In this document: positions 11,481 to 21,092 of the stretch, piece after piece
Numbering within the stretch: the first letter of the stretch is position 1
How the letters are laid out: each line of letters begins with the position of its first letter
NCBI RefSeq assembly: GCF_024281035.1
Contig: NZ_JAMXLH010000029.1
Span: 1-64,000, forward strand
Direction: 5' to 3'
DNA from: Paraburkholderia sp.
GTDB lineage: Bacteria > Pseudomonadota > Gammaproteobacteria > Burkholderiales > Burkholderiaceae
Length of the DNA: 64,000 nt
The notes under the pieces: generated by a model
What the model was told of the DNA's origin: nothing
Seen by the model: the letters and a program-made list of their open reading frames with translations, nothing else
Database searches by the model: none
Made by a program: the position numbers and the translations under genes

Positions 11481-11511
11481 TGAAAAACGGCACCACGGTG
11501 CCGTTTTTTCA
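11481..11511. terminator. Bidirectional terminator between kup and tex
   Basis: Stem tgaaaaacggcacc / ggtgccgttttttca with a two-base centre; A-run on one side and T-run on the other, so it can stop transcripts from both convergent genes. A second GC-rich hairpin (gtgggcc / ggcccac) follows at 11525-11546. Confidence 0.88.
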
Positions 11512-11553
11512 TTGGTCGACGCTACGTGGGCCGTCGCAGGCCCACGCGCTCGA

Positions 11554-13902
11554 TCAGCGTGACTTGAGCTTCGCGAAAGCGGCTGCCATCGCGCCAGCGG
11601 GCTCCGCTTCGCGCGGGCGCTGCCCACGGCCTGAATTGCCGCCGCCGTTGCGGTTGCCCGCGCCGCTGCCAGCGTTCCCGCTGTTGCCGCCGCGCTGTGC
11701 GGCGACGCTCGTGGGGTCGTCGGCGAGGCGCATCGTCAGTGCGATCCGCTGACGCTTCACGTCGACGTCGAGCACCTTCACCTTCACGACCTGGCCGGCC
11801 TTCACGACTTCGTGCGGGTCCTTGATGAACTTCGTGGACATCGCGGACACGTGCACGAGGCCGTCCTGGTGCACGCCGATGTCGATGAACGCGCCGAATG
11901 CGGCCACGTTCGTCACGACGCCTTCGAGCAGCATGCCCGGCACGAGATCGGAAACCTTCTCGACGCCGTCGCGGAACGTAGCGGTCTTGAACTCGGGACG
12001 CGGATCGCGGCCCGGTTTCTCCAGTTCGCTGAGGATGTCGCGCACGGTCGGCAGACCGAAGCGTTCGTCGACGAATTCGGTCGGCGCGAGGCCCGAAAGC
12101 GCTTCACGATTGCCGAGCACGTCGCCGATGGTGCGCTTGATCTTTGCGAGCATGCGCTCGACCACCGGATAGGCTTCCGGGTGCACCGACGAGCGGTCGA
12201 GCGGATTCTCCCCGCTGTTGATGCGCAAGAAGCCCGCGGCCTGTTCGAAGGTCTTGTCGCCGAGGCGCGGCACGTGGCGCAGATGCGCGCGCGACGGGAA
12301 CGGGCCGTTGGCGTCGCGATAGTCCACGATGTTGCGCGCGAGCGTCGCGTTCAGGCCCGAGACGCGCGAGAGCAGGGCGACCGAGGCCGTGTTCGCATCG
12401 ACGCCGACGGCGTTCACGCAGTCCTCGACCACGGCGTCGAGTGCACGCGCGAGCTCACGCTGGTTCACGTCGTGCTGATACTGGCCAACGCCAATGGCTT
12501 TCGGCTCGATTTTCACGAGTTCGGCGAGCGGATCCTGAAGACGGCGCGCGATGGAGACGGCGCCGCGCAAGGTCACGTCGAGTTCGGGGAATTCCTTCGC
12601 CGCGAGTTCCGATGCGGAATACACCGATGCGCCCGCTTCGGACACGACGATCTTCTGCAGCTTCAGTTCGGGATGGCGCGAGATCAGCTCGCTGGCGAGC
12701 TTGTCGGTTTCGCGCGAGGCCGTGCCGTTGCCGATGCTGATGAGCTCGGCCTGCGTTTCGCGGGCGATGCGCGCGAGCTTCGCGAGCGAGCCGTCCCAGT
12801 CGCGGCGCGGCTCGTGCGGGTAGATCGTGTCGGTCGCGAGCAGCTTCCCGGTGCGGTCCACGACGGCCACCTTCACGCCCGTGCGCAGGCCCGGATCGAG
12901 GCCGATCACGGCCTTCGGTCCTGCCGGTGCTGCGAGCAGCAGGTCGTTGAGGTTGCGCGCGAACACGCGGATCGCTTCGGTTTCGGCCTGCTCGCGCAGG
13001 CCCGTGAGCAGTTCGTTTTCGAGGTGCGGCTGCACTTTCACGCGCCAGCACCAGCGGCACACGTCGGAGAGCCACTTGTCGGCCGGGCGGCTCTGATTCG
13101 AGATGCCGAAATGACGCGCGATCATGCCTTCGCCGGGGTGCGGCACGAGCGCGTCCTGCTCGGCGCCGAGGCCCAGCTTGATCATCAGCACGCCTGCGTT
13201 GCGGCCGCGAAAGAGCGCGAGTGCGCGGTGCGACGGCACGGTCTTGATGGTCTCGGAATAGTCGTAGTAGTCGCGGAATTTCTCGCCTTCTTCGCTCTCT
13301 TTGCCGTCGACCACGCTCGACGTCACGACGCCCTGATCGTGCAGCCAGTCGCGCAGTTTCCCGAGCAGCTCGGCCGTTTCGCCGAATTGCTCCGAGAGGA
13401 TGTCGCGCGCGCCGTCGAGCGCGGCCTTCACATCGGCGACGCCTTTTTCGGCGTCCACGTATTGCGCGGCTTCGGTTTGCGGATCCAGCAGCGGATTGGC
13501 GAGCAGCGCATCGGCGAGCGGCTGCAGGCCGGCTTCGCGCGCGATCTGCGCGCGCGTGCGGCGCCTGGGCTTGTACGGCAGATACAGATCCTCGAGGACC
13601 TGCTTGCTGTCCGCGGCAACGATGGCGGTGCGCAGTTCGTCGGTGAGCTTGCCTTGTTCGTCGATGCTCGCGAGGATGGCGGCACGGCGCTCTTCGAGTT
13701 CGCGCAGGTACAGGAGCCGCTCTTCGAGCGTGCGCAGCTGCGTATCGTCGAGATTGTCGGTGACTTCCTTGCGGTAGCGGGCGATGAACGGAACGGTCGC
13801 GCCTTCATCGAGAAGCTGCACGGCGGCTGCCACCTGGCGCGGCTGAACGGCCAGTTCGGTGGCGATACGCTGGACGATCTTGAGTGCTACGGTTTCCGTC
13901 AT
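11554..13902 (-). CDS. tex: RNA-binding transcription accessory protein Tex
   Basis: 782 residues, typical for Tex, a conserved nucleic-acid-binding protein with links to transcription and stress or virulence gene expression. Visible parts in order: N-terminal helical Tex domain, YqgF-like RNase H fold ([18 protein letters not shown]), helix-hairpin-helix region, and an S1 RNA-binding domain at about 656-726 ([19 protein letters not shown]). Residues 727-782 are a Gly/Asn/Arg-rich tail that is not part of the core fold and may add RNA binding. It lies convergent to kup and diverges from the exported coiled-coil gene at 14067. Confidence 0.97.
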   Translation of the reverse strand: MTETVALKIVQRIATELAVQPRQVAAAVQLLDEGATVPFIARYRKEVTDNLDDTQLRTLEERLLYLRELEERRAAILASIDEQGKLTDELRTAIVAADSKQVLEDLYLPYKPRRRTRAQIAREAGLQPLADALLANPLLDPQTEAAQYVDAEKGVADVKAALDGARDILSEQFGETAELLGKLRDWLHDQGVVTSSVVDGKESEEGEKFRDYYDYSETIKTVPSHRALALFRGRNAGVLMIKLGLGAEQDALVPHPGEGMIARHFGISNQSRPADKWLSDVCRWCWRVKVQPHLENELLTGLREQAETEAIRVFARNLNDLLLAAPAGPKAVIGLDPGLRTGVKVAVVDRTGKLLATDTIYPHEPRRDWDGSLAKLARIARETQAELISIGNGTASRETDKLASELISRHPELKLQKIVVSEAGASVYSASELAAKEFPELDVTLRGAVSIARRLQDPLAELVKIEPKAIGVGQYQHDVNQRELARALDAVVEDCVNAVGVDANTASVALLSRVSGLNATLARNIVDYRDANGPFPSRAHLRHVPRLGDKTFEQAAGFLRINSGENPLDRSSVHPEAYPVVERMLAKIKRTIGDVLGNREALSGLAPTEFVDERFGLPTVRDILSELEKPGRDPRPEFKTATFRDGVEKVSDLVPGMLLEGVVTNVAAFGAFIDIGVHQDGLVHVSAMSTKFIKDPHEVVKAGQVVKVKVLDVDVKRQRIALTMRLADDPTSVAAQRGGNSGNAGSGAGNRNGGGNSGRGQRPREAEPAGAMAAAFAKLKSR

Positions 13903-14066
13903 AGGGTCTGGATATTCTTGCGATGATCGGGTTGCGCGGGTTGCTCACGTTGCATTTCCCGTGCCCTGAACGCTGTGGCCTTGCGGCGCGCCTGCGCTCT
14001 GGTGGAGCGGCGCATTTTGCCATAAATGCCGGAGCGCTCAACCCGGGGGGTGTTAGAATTTGGCGC

Positions 14067-15005
14067 ATGTTCCGCTGCCTCCAGAAGACGTTGACGACCT
14101 TCCGCTTGCTCCCCGGCTCAACCCTCGTACCGACCCGCCCGCGTCAAGACGCTGGCTGGCGGACCGCCGCCCGTCTGGCGGTTTGCGCCATTGTGTTGTG
14201 CGCGTCGGTCAGCGCGCCGGTCAGGGCGCAGGACCACACGGCGACGGAAGCGTCGCCGGAAGCGTCGGATGCATTGGCTGCGGGCGTGCAGGCGGGTTTC
14301 GAGGCGCGTCAGAAGGAACTCGACCGGCGCACGGCGGAGAACAATTATCGCTATGGGGTGGCGCAGCACGATTGCTACAGCACGTTCTTCGTGAATCATT
14401 GCATTGGCAAGGCGCGCGATCGCATGCGGGTCGTGCAGGCGGATATCCGTAGCCAGCAGCTCAAGCTCGACGACGAGCAGCGCGCGGAACGCGCGCGCAC
14501 GCGCGACCAGCAGGCGGCGCTGCAACGCGCGCAGGATGCGGCTGATGCGCCGCAGCGTGCCGCCAATGAGGCGCGCAACGCCGCGGCGTTCGAGCAGAAG
14601 CAGCAGCAACATGCGCTCGATGCGCAGCAGCGCGCCGCCGAAGCACCGCAGCGCGCCGCCAATGAGCAGGCGTATGAACAGAAGCAGCAACAGCACGCAC
14701 TCGCAGAGGCGCAACGCACCGGCGAGCAGTCGCAGAAGCAGCGCGCGGCGAACCAGGCCGCGTACGACCAGAAGCAGTCGGATTTCCAGAAGAAGCTGAA
14801 CGCGGCTCATCAGCAGGGCGAGCAAAAAGCGCAGGAACGGACCCAGAAGGCCGAGCGCTTTCAGCAGAAACAGGCGGACGCGGCGAAGCACAAGGCCGAC
14901 GTCGAAGAGCGTCAGAAACAGGCGGCCGAAAAGGCCCAGCAAAAGCAGCAACAACAAGAGCAGCAGGAACAGCAGCAAAAGCAGATGCAGCAGCAGGACC
15001 AGTAG
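14067..15005 (+). CDS. Exported Gln/Ala-rich coiled-coil protein of unknown function
   Basis: 312 residues from the ATG at 14067. A hydrophobic stretch at about 33-50 (ending SAPVRAQ) looks like a Sec signal, although preceded by an unusually long N-terminal part, so the true start may be later. The mature part starts with a conserved-looking block containing HDCYSTFFVNHCIGKARDRM, two cysteines in a C-x8-C spacing. I recall similar C...F.VN.C...R motifs in uncharacterised exported betaproteobacterial proteins, but cannot verify this here. From about residue 150 it is a highly charged helix with repeated units of the form PQRAANE...EQKQQQHAL. The last 35 residues are almost only Gln, Glu and Lys. 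It is followed 80 bases later by a DUF465 gene. Confidence 0.8.
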   Translation: MFRCLQKTLTTFRLLPGSTLVPTRPRQDAGWRTAARLAVCAIVLCASVSAPVRAQDHTATEASPEASDALAAGVQAGFEARQKELDRRTAENNYRYGVAQHDCYSTFFVNHCIGKARDRMRVVQADIRSQQLKLDDEQRAERARTRDQQAALQRAQDAADAPQRAANEARNAAAFEQKQQQHALDAQQRAAEAPQRAANEQAYEQKQQQHALAEAQRTGEQSQKQRAANQAAYDQKQSDFQKKLNAAHQQGEQKAQERTQKAERFQQKQADAAKHKADVEERQKQAAEKAQQKQQQQEQQEQQQKQMQQQDQ

Positions 15006-15085
15006 CACGTTTTTTGAGCCGTACAGCACCTCAGGCGCGCAATCCGATACGCGAGGAGCGCGCCGTTCAGAACGAGGAGGCGAGC

Positions 15086-15322
15086 ATGCGCGAGCAGCAA
15101 CGTGAAGTTAAGGCCGCGGTTCTTCAGGACCGCATTCTGCAGCTGGAGTCGGAGCACGGCGATCTGGACCGGCTGATCGAACGGATGGCCGAGACGCCGG
15201 GAAGCGACGATCTCGAATTGCAACGGCTCAAGAAGCGCAAGCTCAAGGTCAAGGACAACATCATCCTGCTGCAACTGCAGCTGGACCCCGATTCAACGAA
15301 GATTTCGGACGGGCACGCCTGA
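15086..15322 (+). CDS. DUF465 (YdcH-like) small helical protein
   Basis: 78 residues from ATG at 15086, chosen because a strong ribosome binding site (gaggagg) lies five bases upstream. The frame stays open further upstream without homology. The sequence is an Arg/Lys/Leu-rich helical hairpin with LESEHGDLDRLIERM and the DUF465 core LQRLKKRKLKVKDNI. Members are small soluble coiled-coil proteins of unknown function. The gene sits 75 bases before the helicase gene and after the coiled-coil protein, all on one strand, so an operon is possible. Confidence 0.87.
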   Translation: MREQQREVKAAVLQDRILQLESEHGDLDRLIERMAETPGSDDLELQRLKKRKLKVKDNIILLQLQLDPDSTKISDGHA

Positions 15323-15397
15323 TTCCGGGTCCTGGCAGGCGCCGGGGCGCGGCTCCAAGACCGCCGCGCCCGCCGGACCGAGCAGGAACCGCTTGCC

Positions 15398-17701
15398 TTG
15401 AATTCAACACCCGTATCCCGATCGCGGCCGGCGCCTGAAGGCGACGTGCCGGCTGACGCACGTCCCGCGTCCGGCGCCGCATCGTCTGCAACGTCGGCAA
15501 CGTCCGTGTCGGCGGCGGCGCTGAGCACGCGCCGTGCCGCCGAACTCGAAGATCTGTTCGCCGCCGACGGGCTGCTCGCCCGCGAAATCGACGGCTATCG
15601 GCCGCGCGCGTCGCAGATCGAGATGGCGCGTGCCGTGGCCGCCGCGATGGAGGCGGCGGCGCAGGCGCTGCCCGATCCCTCGGCGTTCGAATTGCAGTCG
15701 CGGCCGGCACGCCGCCAGCGCGGCGGCGCAAGCGACGCTGCCGCGCCGGAGCGTGCGGACGAAGCGGCGAAGGCCATCGCGGAAGCGGGCGACAACACGC
15801 TGATCGTCGAAGCGGGCACGGGGACCGGCAAGACATACGCCTACCTCGTGCCGGCGATGCTCTGGGGCGGCAAGGTGATCGTCTCGACGGGCACGAAGCA
15901 CCTTCAGGACCAGTTGTTCCAGCGTGACATCCCGACGGTTCGCGACGCGCTCGCGGTGCCGGTGAGCGTCGCGATGCTCAAGGGACGCTCGAACTATCTG
16001 TGTCATTACTATCTGCAGCGCACGGCCGATAACGGCCGCCTGCCGTCGCGCCAGGAAACGGCGTATCTGCAGGAGATCGTGCGCTTCGCGAAGGTCACGC
16101 GCTCCGGTGACAAGGCCGAACTCGCGAGCGTGCCCGAGACGGCGGCGGTGTGGTCGATGGTGACGTCGACGCGCGACAATTGCCTCGGCCAGGAGTGTCC
16201 GCACTACAAGGATTGCTTCGTGATGCAGGCGCGCCGTGAGGCGCAGCAGGCCGACATCGTCGTCGTCAATCATCACCTGTTCTTCGCCGACATCATGCTG
16301 CGCGACACCGGCATGGCCGAACTGCTGCCGAGCGCGAACACGATCATCTTTGACGAAGCCCACCAGCTACCCGAGACGGCAACGCTGTTCTTTGGCGAAA
16401 CGCTTTCCACCTCGCAGTTTCTCGAACTCGCGCGCGATTGCGTGACCGAAGGCCTGAGCCATGCGCGCGACGCCGTCGAGTGGGTGAAGCTTGGCGCAGC
16501 GCTGGAACGTGCCGCGCGCGACGTGCGGCTTGCATTCAAGGAAGATTCGCTGCGCCTGTCGATCACGCAGTTGCCCGGCGATCATCCGCTCTTCGATTCG
16601 CTCGATGCACTGCAAACCGAGCTTGCAGCGCTCGTGACGGCGCTCGCCAGCCAGGCTGAACGTGCCGAATCGCTCGGCGCGTGTTTGCGCCGAGCGCGCG
16701 ACTTGCAGGGCGTGCTGGCGGGCTGGACGGTGCCCGCGGCGGCCCCAGTGCCGTCGCATGATGTGCGCAAGACCGAAGCGCGCAAGCCCGAAGCGCAGGG
16801 CGAGCAGGACGACGAACACGCCGATGCCGACGAGAAGGTCCGCTGGGTCGAAGTGTTCTCTCACACCGTGCAGTTGCACGAAACGCCTTTGTCGGTCGCG
16901 CCGATTTTTGCGAAGCAACGTGCGGGCGTGCCGCGTACGTGGATCTTTACGTCGGCGACGCTCTCCGTGCGCGGTGACTTCACGCACTATGCGGCGCAGA
17001 TGGGCCTCAGTTCGCGCCGTTCGATGACGCTGCCGAGCCCGTTCGACTATCCGTCGCAAGGGCTGCTCTACGTGCCGCGCAACCTGCCGCAGCCGTCGTC
17101 GCCGCAGTTCACGGACGCCGTGTTCGAAGCTGCACTGCCGGTGATCGAGGCCTCGGGCGGCGGCGTATTCATGCTGTGCACGACGCTGCGTGCGGTGGAT
17201 CGCATCGCCACGAAACTGCGCGAGACGATCGAAGCGCGCGGCTGGAATACGCCGCTCCTCGTGCAGGGCGACGCGAGCCGCACGGAGCTGCTCGAACGCT
17301 TCCGGAACTACGGCAATGCAATCCTCGTCGGCAGCCAGAGTTTCTGGGAGGGAGTGGACGTGCGCGGCGATGCGCTATCGCTCGTGGTGATCGACAAGCT
17401 GCCGTTTGCGCCGCCCGACGATCCCGTACTTGCGGCGCGTCTCGACGCACTCACGAAGAAGGGTTTGAGCCCGTTCGCAGTCCATCAGTTGCCTCAAGCG
17501 GTAATCACGCTAAAGCAGGGCGCGGGCCGGTTGATCCGTGCCGAAACGGATCGGGGCGTGCTGATGATCTGCGATACGCGTCTCGTCGATAAACCCTATG
17601 GACGTCGCATCTGGCAAAGCCTGCCGCCGTTCAAGCGAACGCGCGAGATCGAGGTGGTGAGGGAGTTCTTCGGCAGGCAAGAGGACGACGACGCGCAGTA
17701 A
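15398..17701 (+). CDS. ATP-dependent DNA helicase, DinG/YoaA (XPD-like) family with Fe-S cluster motif
   Basis: 767 residues from TTG at 15398. It is a superfamily-2 helicase with 5'-3' polarity expected for this family. Walker A GTGTGKT is at residues 140-146 (Lys145), the Walker B box reads DEAHQ, and the C-terminal half has SFWEGVDVRG and the final arginine motif QGAGRLIR. Four cysteines between motifs I and II (SNYLCHYY, DNCLGQECPHYKDCF) match the 4Fe-4S ligands of DinG and XPD. The N-terminal ~35 residues and a segment rich in Glu/Lys/Asp near residue 460 are low complexity. Such proteins unwind R-loops and damaged forks. The name dinG or yoaA cannot be decided by eye. Confidence 0.93.
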   Translation: MNSTPVSRSRPAPEGDVPADARPASGAASSATSATSVSAAALSTRRAAELEDLFAADGLLAREIDGYRPRASQIEMARAVAAAMEAAAQALPDPSAFELQSRPARRQRGGASDAAAPERADEAAKAIAEAGDNTLIVEAGTGTGKTYAYLVPAMLWGGKVIVSTGTKHLQDQLFQRDIPTVRDALAVPVSVAMLKGRSNYLCHYYLQRTADNGRLPSRQETAYLQEIVRFAKVTRSGDKAELASVPETAAVWSMVTSTRDNCLGQECPHYKDCFVMQARREAQQADIVVVNHHLFFADIMLRDTGMAELLPSANTIIFDEAHQLPETATLFFGETLSTSQFLELARDCVTEGLSHARDAVEWVKLGAALERAARDVRLAFKEDSLRLSITQLPGDHPLFDSLDALQTELAALVTALASQAERAESLGACLRRARDLQGVLAGWTVPAAAPVPSHDVRKTEARKPEAQGEQDDEHADADEKVRWVEVFSHTVQLHETPLSVAPIFAKQRAGVPRTWIFTSATLSVRGDFTHYAAQMGLSSRRSMTLPSPFDYPSQGLLYVPRNLPQPSSPQFTDAVFEAALPVIEASGGGVFMLCTTLRAVDRIATKLRETIEARGWNTPLLVQGDASRTELLERFRNYGNAILVGSQSFWEGVDVRGDALSLVVIDKLPFAPPDDPVLAARLDALTKKGLSPFAVHQLPQAVITLKQGAGRLIRAETDRGVLMICDTRLVDKPYGRRIWQSLPPFKRTREIEVVREFFGRQEDDDAQ

Positions 17702-17790
17702 GCGGCGAGCGAGGCGGTGCTGCAGGGAGCGGGGCCGTTTCGTTGGGCATGCAGAATATGCGAGCCGCATGTCGAGGATGCCGCAAAAAC

Positions 17791-17823
17791 AAAAAAGCCA
17801 CGAACGAAAATTCGTGGCTTTTC
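17791..17823. terminator. Bidirectional terminator between the helicase and lipoprotein genes
   Basis: Stem aaaagccacgaa / ttcgtggctttt around a six-base loop, with A and T runs on its two sides. The genes on either side converge, so it probably serves both. Confidence 0.88.
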
Positions 17824-17924
17824 TGCTTGTGTGGCACACACCTGGCGATAGCGCCACGTTGTGTGCCGACACACTGCGATGCCCGCCGGAGCTGAACTCC
17901 GCGCGGGCGTTGCAGCAATACAGC

Positions 17925-18176
17925 TTACTGGCTTGCGCCAGCAGCCGGCGATGCAGCTTCCGGAGCTGCCGGCGATGCGGCTTCCGGAGCAGCAGCGGCC
18001 GGTGCCGAAGCGTCGCTCGCAGCAGCTGCAGCGGGAGCAGCAGGCGAAGCGGCTTCCGGAGCGGCGGCCGGGGCCGACGCACCGTCTGCCGGCGCGGCAG
18101 CCTGATCGCTGCTCTTGTTGCACGCAGCCAGTGCGACAACTGCCAGCAGGGATGCTACGAGGAGGGATTTCTTCAT
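17925..18176 (-). CDS. Small Ala/Pro/Ser-rich lipoprotein
   Basis: 83 residues from ATG at 18176, chosen because aaagga lies seven bases upstream of it; a GTG two codons earlier is possible but poorly spaced. A classic lipoprotein signal is present: MKKSLLVASLLAVVALAAC with lipobox LAAC and Cys at 19. The mature part begins NKSSDQ and then consists of imperfect repeats of A-P-E-A-A-S-P-A. No fold is recognisable. It is likely anchored to a membrane through the lipid and otherwise disordered. It is monocistronic, with a terminator downstream and a long non-coding region upstream. Confidence 0.82.
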   Translation of the reverse strand: MKKSLLVASLLAVVALAACNKSSDQAAAPADGASAPAAAPEAASPAAPAAAAASDASAPAAAAPEAASPAAPEAASPAAGASQ

Positions 18177-19150
18177 GATCACGTCCTTTTATGGTTAAAG
18201 GTAAGCAACAGCGCAAATAATACCGGTAATGTGCCCCAACACCGACCTGGGCTGAAGGAGGCGCGTTTCAAGTGCGCGAATCTTCCCAACAGCTTGGGCG
18301 GAAATTATAGGCACTTTCGTATCGACCGTCGACCAATCCAGGGCCAATACGTTGTCTTTCTCATACTAGCATCATATTAGTACGGTATAACAACCTGGTA
18401 CGGTATAGCAGTCCAGAGCACTTACGCAAGCGCCCCAGCCCGTATCCAGCCCGCACAATACCACTCGTAAAGCAAAGCTGTCATCGGCGCGGCATGCGAG
18501 AGTGTTACAAAGCGTTTCCCATCCATCGCGCCGTGGTTATCCGGTAATCAGCCAGTTCTGGCAGCCATTTTCCTGCAGCTCCGAGCAGGGACTATTCCCC
18601 GTTCAGACAGTACGAGCGCGCATCGTAATGCAGGATTGACCTGCGGTCGAGCGTTTCTCCCACATTTTGACGCGTGAAACTGCAATCGCGCCTCACCAGG
18701 CGACCGGCGGGCCTACCGTTTGGGTGGGTGAAGACGACAGGTGCTTCGATCCGCTTAATCACCGCCCAGAAAAATAAGATACATCAGCATCGTGGTGATG
18801 GATTTTTGAGCGTCCTTTTGCGCCTTCCGTTTCCCGCCAATCGACGAGAGCCCGCGTCTGCGACGGCCCACTTATTACGCGCGCGACAGCACTTTGGCAT
18901 AGCCGCCTTCGAACTCGCACGGCGCTGTAAGAGCCAGTAGCGAAATCGGTATATCGATTAATAACTGGAAGGGGAGTGAAAGCTTGGCGGGCCGGTCGAG
19001 CGTGCAACACGGTCGTGCGCCGTGGACAGCGATTCGGCGTTGATATCTGTCGCGGGGCGACGCGCCTGGCGTGCCGTTTGAGCGCGCCCGTCGGATGGTC
19101 AGGGGGATGCCATCGCATCGTATAATAGCGGCAGTATTCTGGAGGATCGA
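18177..19150. other. Long gene-free region between the lipoprotein gene and slyD
   Basis: About 970 bases with no convincing coding sequence; the short open frames have no recognisable domain and no good ribosome binding site. The region is less GC-rich than its surroundings. It holds a direct repeat (gtacggtata plus four bases) at 18380-18393 and 18398-18411, and a TATAAT box at 19121-19126 plus ggagga at 19141-19146 serving slyD. It could contain a small RNA or a decayed gene; neither can be shown by reading. Confidence 0.55.
19121..19126 (+). promoter_or_regulatory. Probable -10 box of the slyD-like gene
   Basis: Perfect TATAAT, 25 bases before the ATG, with a ggagga ribosome binding site five bases before the start. 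No consensus -35 is visible at the right distance, so an activator or extended element may be needed. Confidence 0.5.
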
Positions 19151-19699
19151 ATGAAAATTGCAAAGGACACCGTCGTGTCGGTCGCTTACAAGCTATCGGA
19201 TGCGCAGGGCAATCTGATCGAGGAGAGCGACGAGCCGATGGTTTATCTGCACGGCGGCTATGACGGCACGTTCCCCAAGATCGAGGAAGCGCTGGACGGC
19301 CAGGAGCCGGGCTTCGAGACCCAGATCCAGCTTGAGCCGCAGGATGCGTTTGGAGAGTACGATCCCGAACTCGTGAAAATCGAGCCGCGGAACCGTTTCC
19401 CCGAACCGCTCGAAGTCGGCATGCAGTTCGAGGGCACGCCTGAAGAGGGCGACGAAGATCTCGACACGCTCATCTACACCGTCACGGACGTTGCCGAAGA
19501 CAAGGTCGTGCTCGACGGCAATCACCCGCTTGCGGGCATGGCCCTGCGATTCGCGCTGACCGTCAAGGAAGTGCGCCAGGCGACCGACGATGAAATCGAG
19601 CATGAGCATGCGCACGGCGCGGACGGTCTCGAAGTGATCGACGAAGACGAAGACGACGAGGACGGCGGCGAAGACGGCTCCAAACCCACGCTCCACTAA
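19151..19699 (+). CDS. slyD: FKBP-type peptidyl-prolyl isomerase, SlyD-like
   Basis: 182 residues. SlyD-like proteins are cytosolic prolyl isomerases with chaperone activity. The FKBP core starts with VVSVAYKLSDAQGNLIEES and contains the flap or IF domain inserted between LEPQDAFGEYDPELV and DGNHPLAGMALRFALTVKEV, the hallmark of the SlyD group. The C-terminal ~30 residues are strongly acidic (runs of Asp and Glu). They hold a short HEHAHG but no long His/Cys metal-binding tail as in E. coli SlyD, so the nickel role may be weak or absent. It has its own -10 box; the next gene is convergent. Confidence 0.92.
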   Translation: MKIAKDTVVSVAYKLSDAQGNLIEESDEPMVYLHGGYDGTFPKIEEALDGQEPGFETQIQLEPQDAFGEYDPELVKIEPRNRFPEPLEVGMQFEGTPEEGDEDLDTLIYTVTDVAEDKVVLDGNHPLAGMALRFALTVKEVRQATDDEIEHEHAHGADGLEVIDEDEDDEDGGEDGSKPTLH

Positions 19700-19777
19700 T
19701 CTGTCCACCACGCCGGCTCTGGCCGGCGCCTGCTATGCCACGTGTGGGTGCATGCACCCGCACGCCCGTCTGAAAAT

Positions 19778-21082
19778 CTACTGATCTTGCAGCATTGGCG
19801 GTACCGGGAGCTGGCTGTTCGGCAGCGTCCCGGGCGCCGGTTGCGCGGGCGCGGGGATTGCGCTGCTCGCGGGCTGTGCTGCGTTCTCCGGCAGGACGCC
19901 GGGCGCCTGCTGCATGCCGGGAATTTCCGTGACATCGGGCATCGACGACATTTCCGGCATCCCGGGCTGTAGCGTCGGCTGATTGAAGTCCGGCAGCGAC
20001 GGCGCGAGGGGCGGCAGATGCTTCGGCACTTCGCGCACGCTCACGCGCAGCGGCGTGCGCCGCGTCATATCCGCGTCGATCTGCAGCCATTGCGTGAGCG
20101 GGGCGCGCAGATCGAATGCGATGCGCGTGACGTTCGCCACCTTCCCACCTTTTTCAGTGCGCAGCGGCTGATCGATGACGTAGCCGCGTGCGAGCTTCGT
20201 GTCGTCGGCATGGATGAGCACGACCGGGCCGCGGAACGTTTCGGCCAGTTTGATCAGACTGCGCCTGAATTCGAGGTAGCCGTCGTGCGTTCGACGGCCG
20301 AAGCGTAGCCAGGCGAAGCGGTCCGCCCGCTCGTCGCGTTCCGGCAGCGGGTCGGCCTGAATGAAGATCACAATCGCTCGCGCATCGCGGCGCTTCGCAT
20401 ATTCGGCAGCATGTTCGAGCCAGAAGCCGTTGGCGATCACGCGGTCTTCGAACTCGCCGTTGCGCCCGCCCGCATTCAGATAATGGTTGTTGCCGTCCGG
20501 CACGTTCAGCGCCAGGAACACCGTATCGCCAACCTGCCAGCGCACGTTTTCCCGGTAGGGCCTGAATCGCGGAACCTCGCTTTCGCGCGTGAGGGAGAGC
20601 GCATTTTGCCCGAGTGTGGCGGGATCGGAAAAGAAGGTCTGCCGCATCCGGTCGAGCCGCTCGACCGGATCGTACCCGCCCGATCCGCTTGTGCCGCATG
20701 TGACCCAGTCGTGCTGGCCGGGCACGAAGACCAGCGGCGCACGCGACGCGTCGAGCATATCGCGGCGCCGGTCGTAGATAGAATCCGCACAGGTTTCGCG
20801 CGGACCCTTGAGGTTGCCGTCGTAGACGACGAACGCCGGTTGCGGCTCGCGGCTGATCGCGTCGATGAGCCGGTTTGCGGCGGGTTCTTCGCGTTGCGAG
20901 GTCAGGATGTTCGCAACGACCGCGAACGTATAGCGCGGCGACTGCGCCCATGCAGTGCCGATCGGCAGTGCAAGAGCCAGCGTCGCCACCAGGGCATGCA
21001 GCGGGACGTGCAACGCGACGTACAGCGCGCACGCGCGACACGGCGCGGTGCTCCCGTGGCGCACCGGCCGTGGTGGCGTCAC
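19778..21082 (-). CDS. Exported calcineurin-like phosphoesterase with degenerate metal-binding motifs
   Basis: 434 residues from the GTG at 21082, ten bases after the mutS stop. Residues about 19-46 form a signal peptide (ALVATLALALPIGTAWA, then Q). The body resembles a betaproteobacterial phosphoesterase group in layout: ...TFAVVANILTSQ at 52-63, VVYDGNLKG at 85-93, FVPGQHDW at 119-126. In active members I would expect GDTPYS, GDIK and GDNDW-like motifs. Here the first Asp is Asn58, the second Asn90 and the third motif is GQHD, so metal binding may be reduced. The last ~75 residues are Pro-rich. It is probably cotranscribed with mutS. Confidence 0.8.
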   Translation of the reverse strand: MTPPRPVRHGSTAPCRACALYVALHVPLHALVATLALALPIGTAWAQSPRYTFAVVANILTSQREEPAANRLIDAISREPQPAFVVYDGNLKGPRETCADSIYDRRRDMLDASRAPLVFVPGQHDWVTCGTSGSGGYDPVERLDRMRQTFFSDPATLGQNALSLTRESEVPRFRPYRENVRWQVGDTVFLALNVPDGNNHYLNAGGRNGEFEDRVIANGFWLEHAAEYAKRRDARAIVIFIQADPLPERDERADRFAWLRFGRRTHDGYLEFRRSLIKLAETFRGPVVLIHADDTKLARGYVIDQPLRTEKGGKVANVTRIAFDLRAPLTQWLQIDADMTRRTPLRVSVREVPKHLPPLAPSLPDFNQPTLQPGMPEMSSMPDVTEIPGMQQAPGVLPENAAQPASSAIPAPAQPAPGTLPNSQLPVPPMLQDQ

Positions 21083-21092
21083 GCGTGGACGC

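Noticed and set aside
11812..13926. Plus-strand frame of 704 codons opposite tex
   Set aside because: Same cause as above. The tex reading has clear S1, HhH and YqgF parts, and the opposite product has none.
14560..15005. Repetitive DNA that at first sight resembles a repeat array
   Set aside because: The repeats follow codons for Gln, Ala and Glu in one open frame and vary in length; there are no unique spacers of equal size, so it is not CRISPR.
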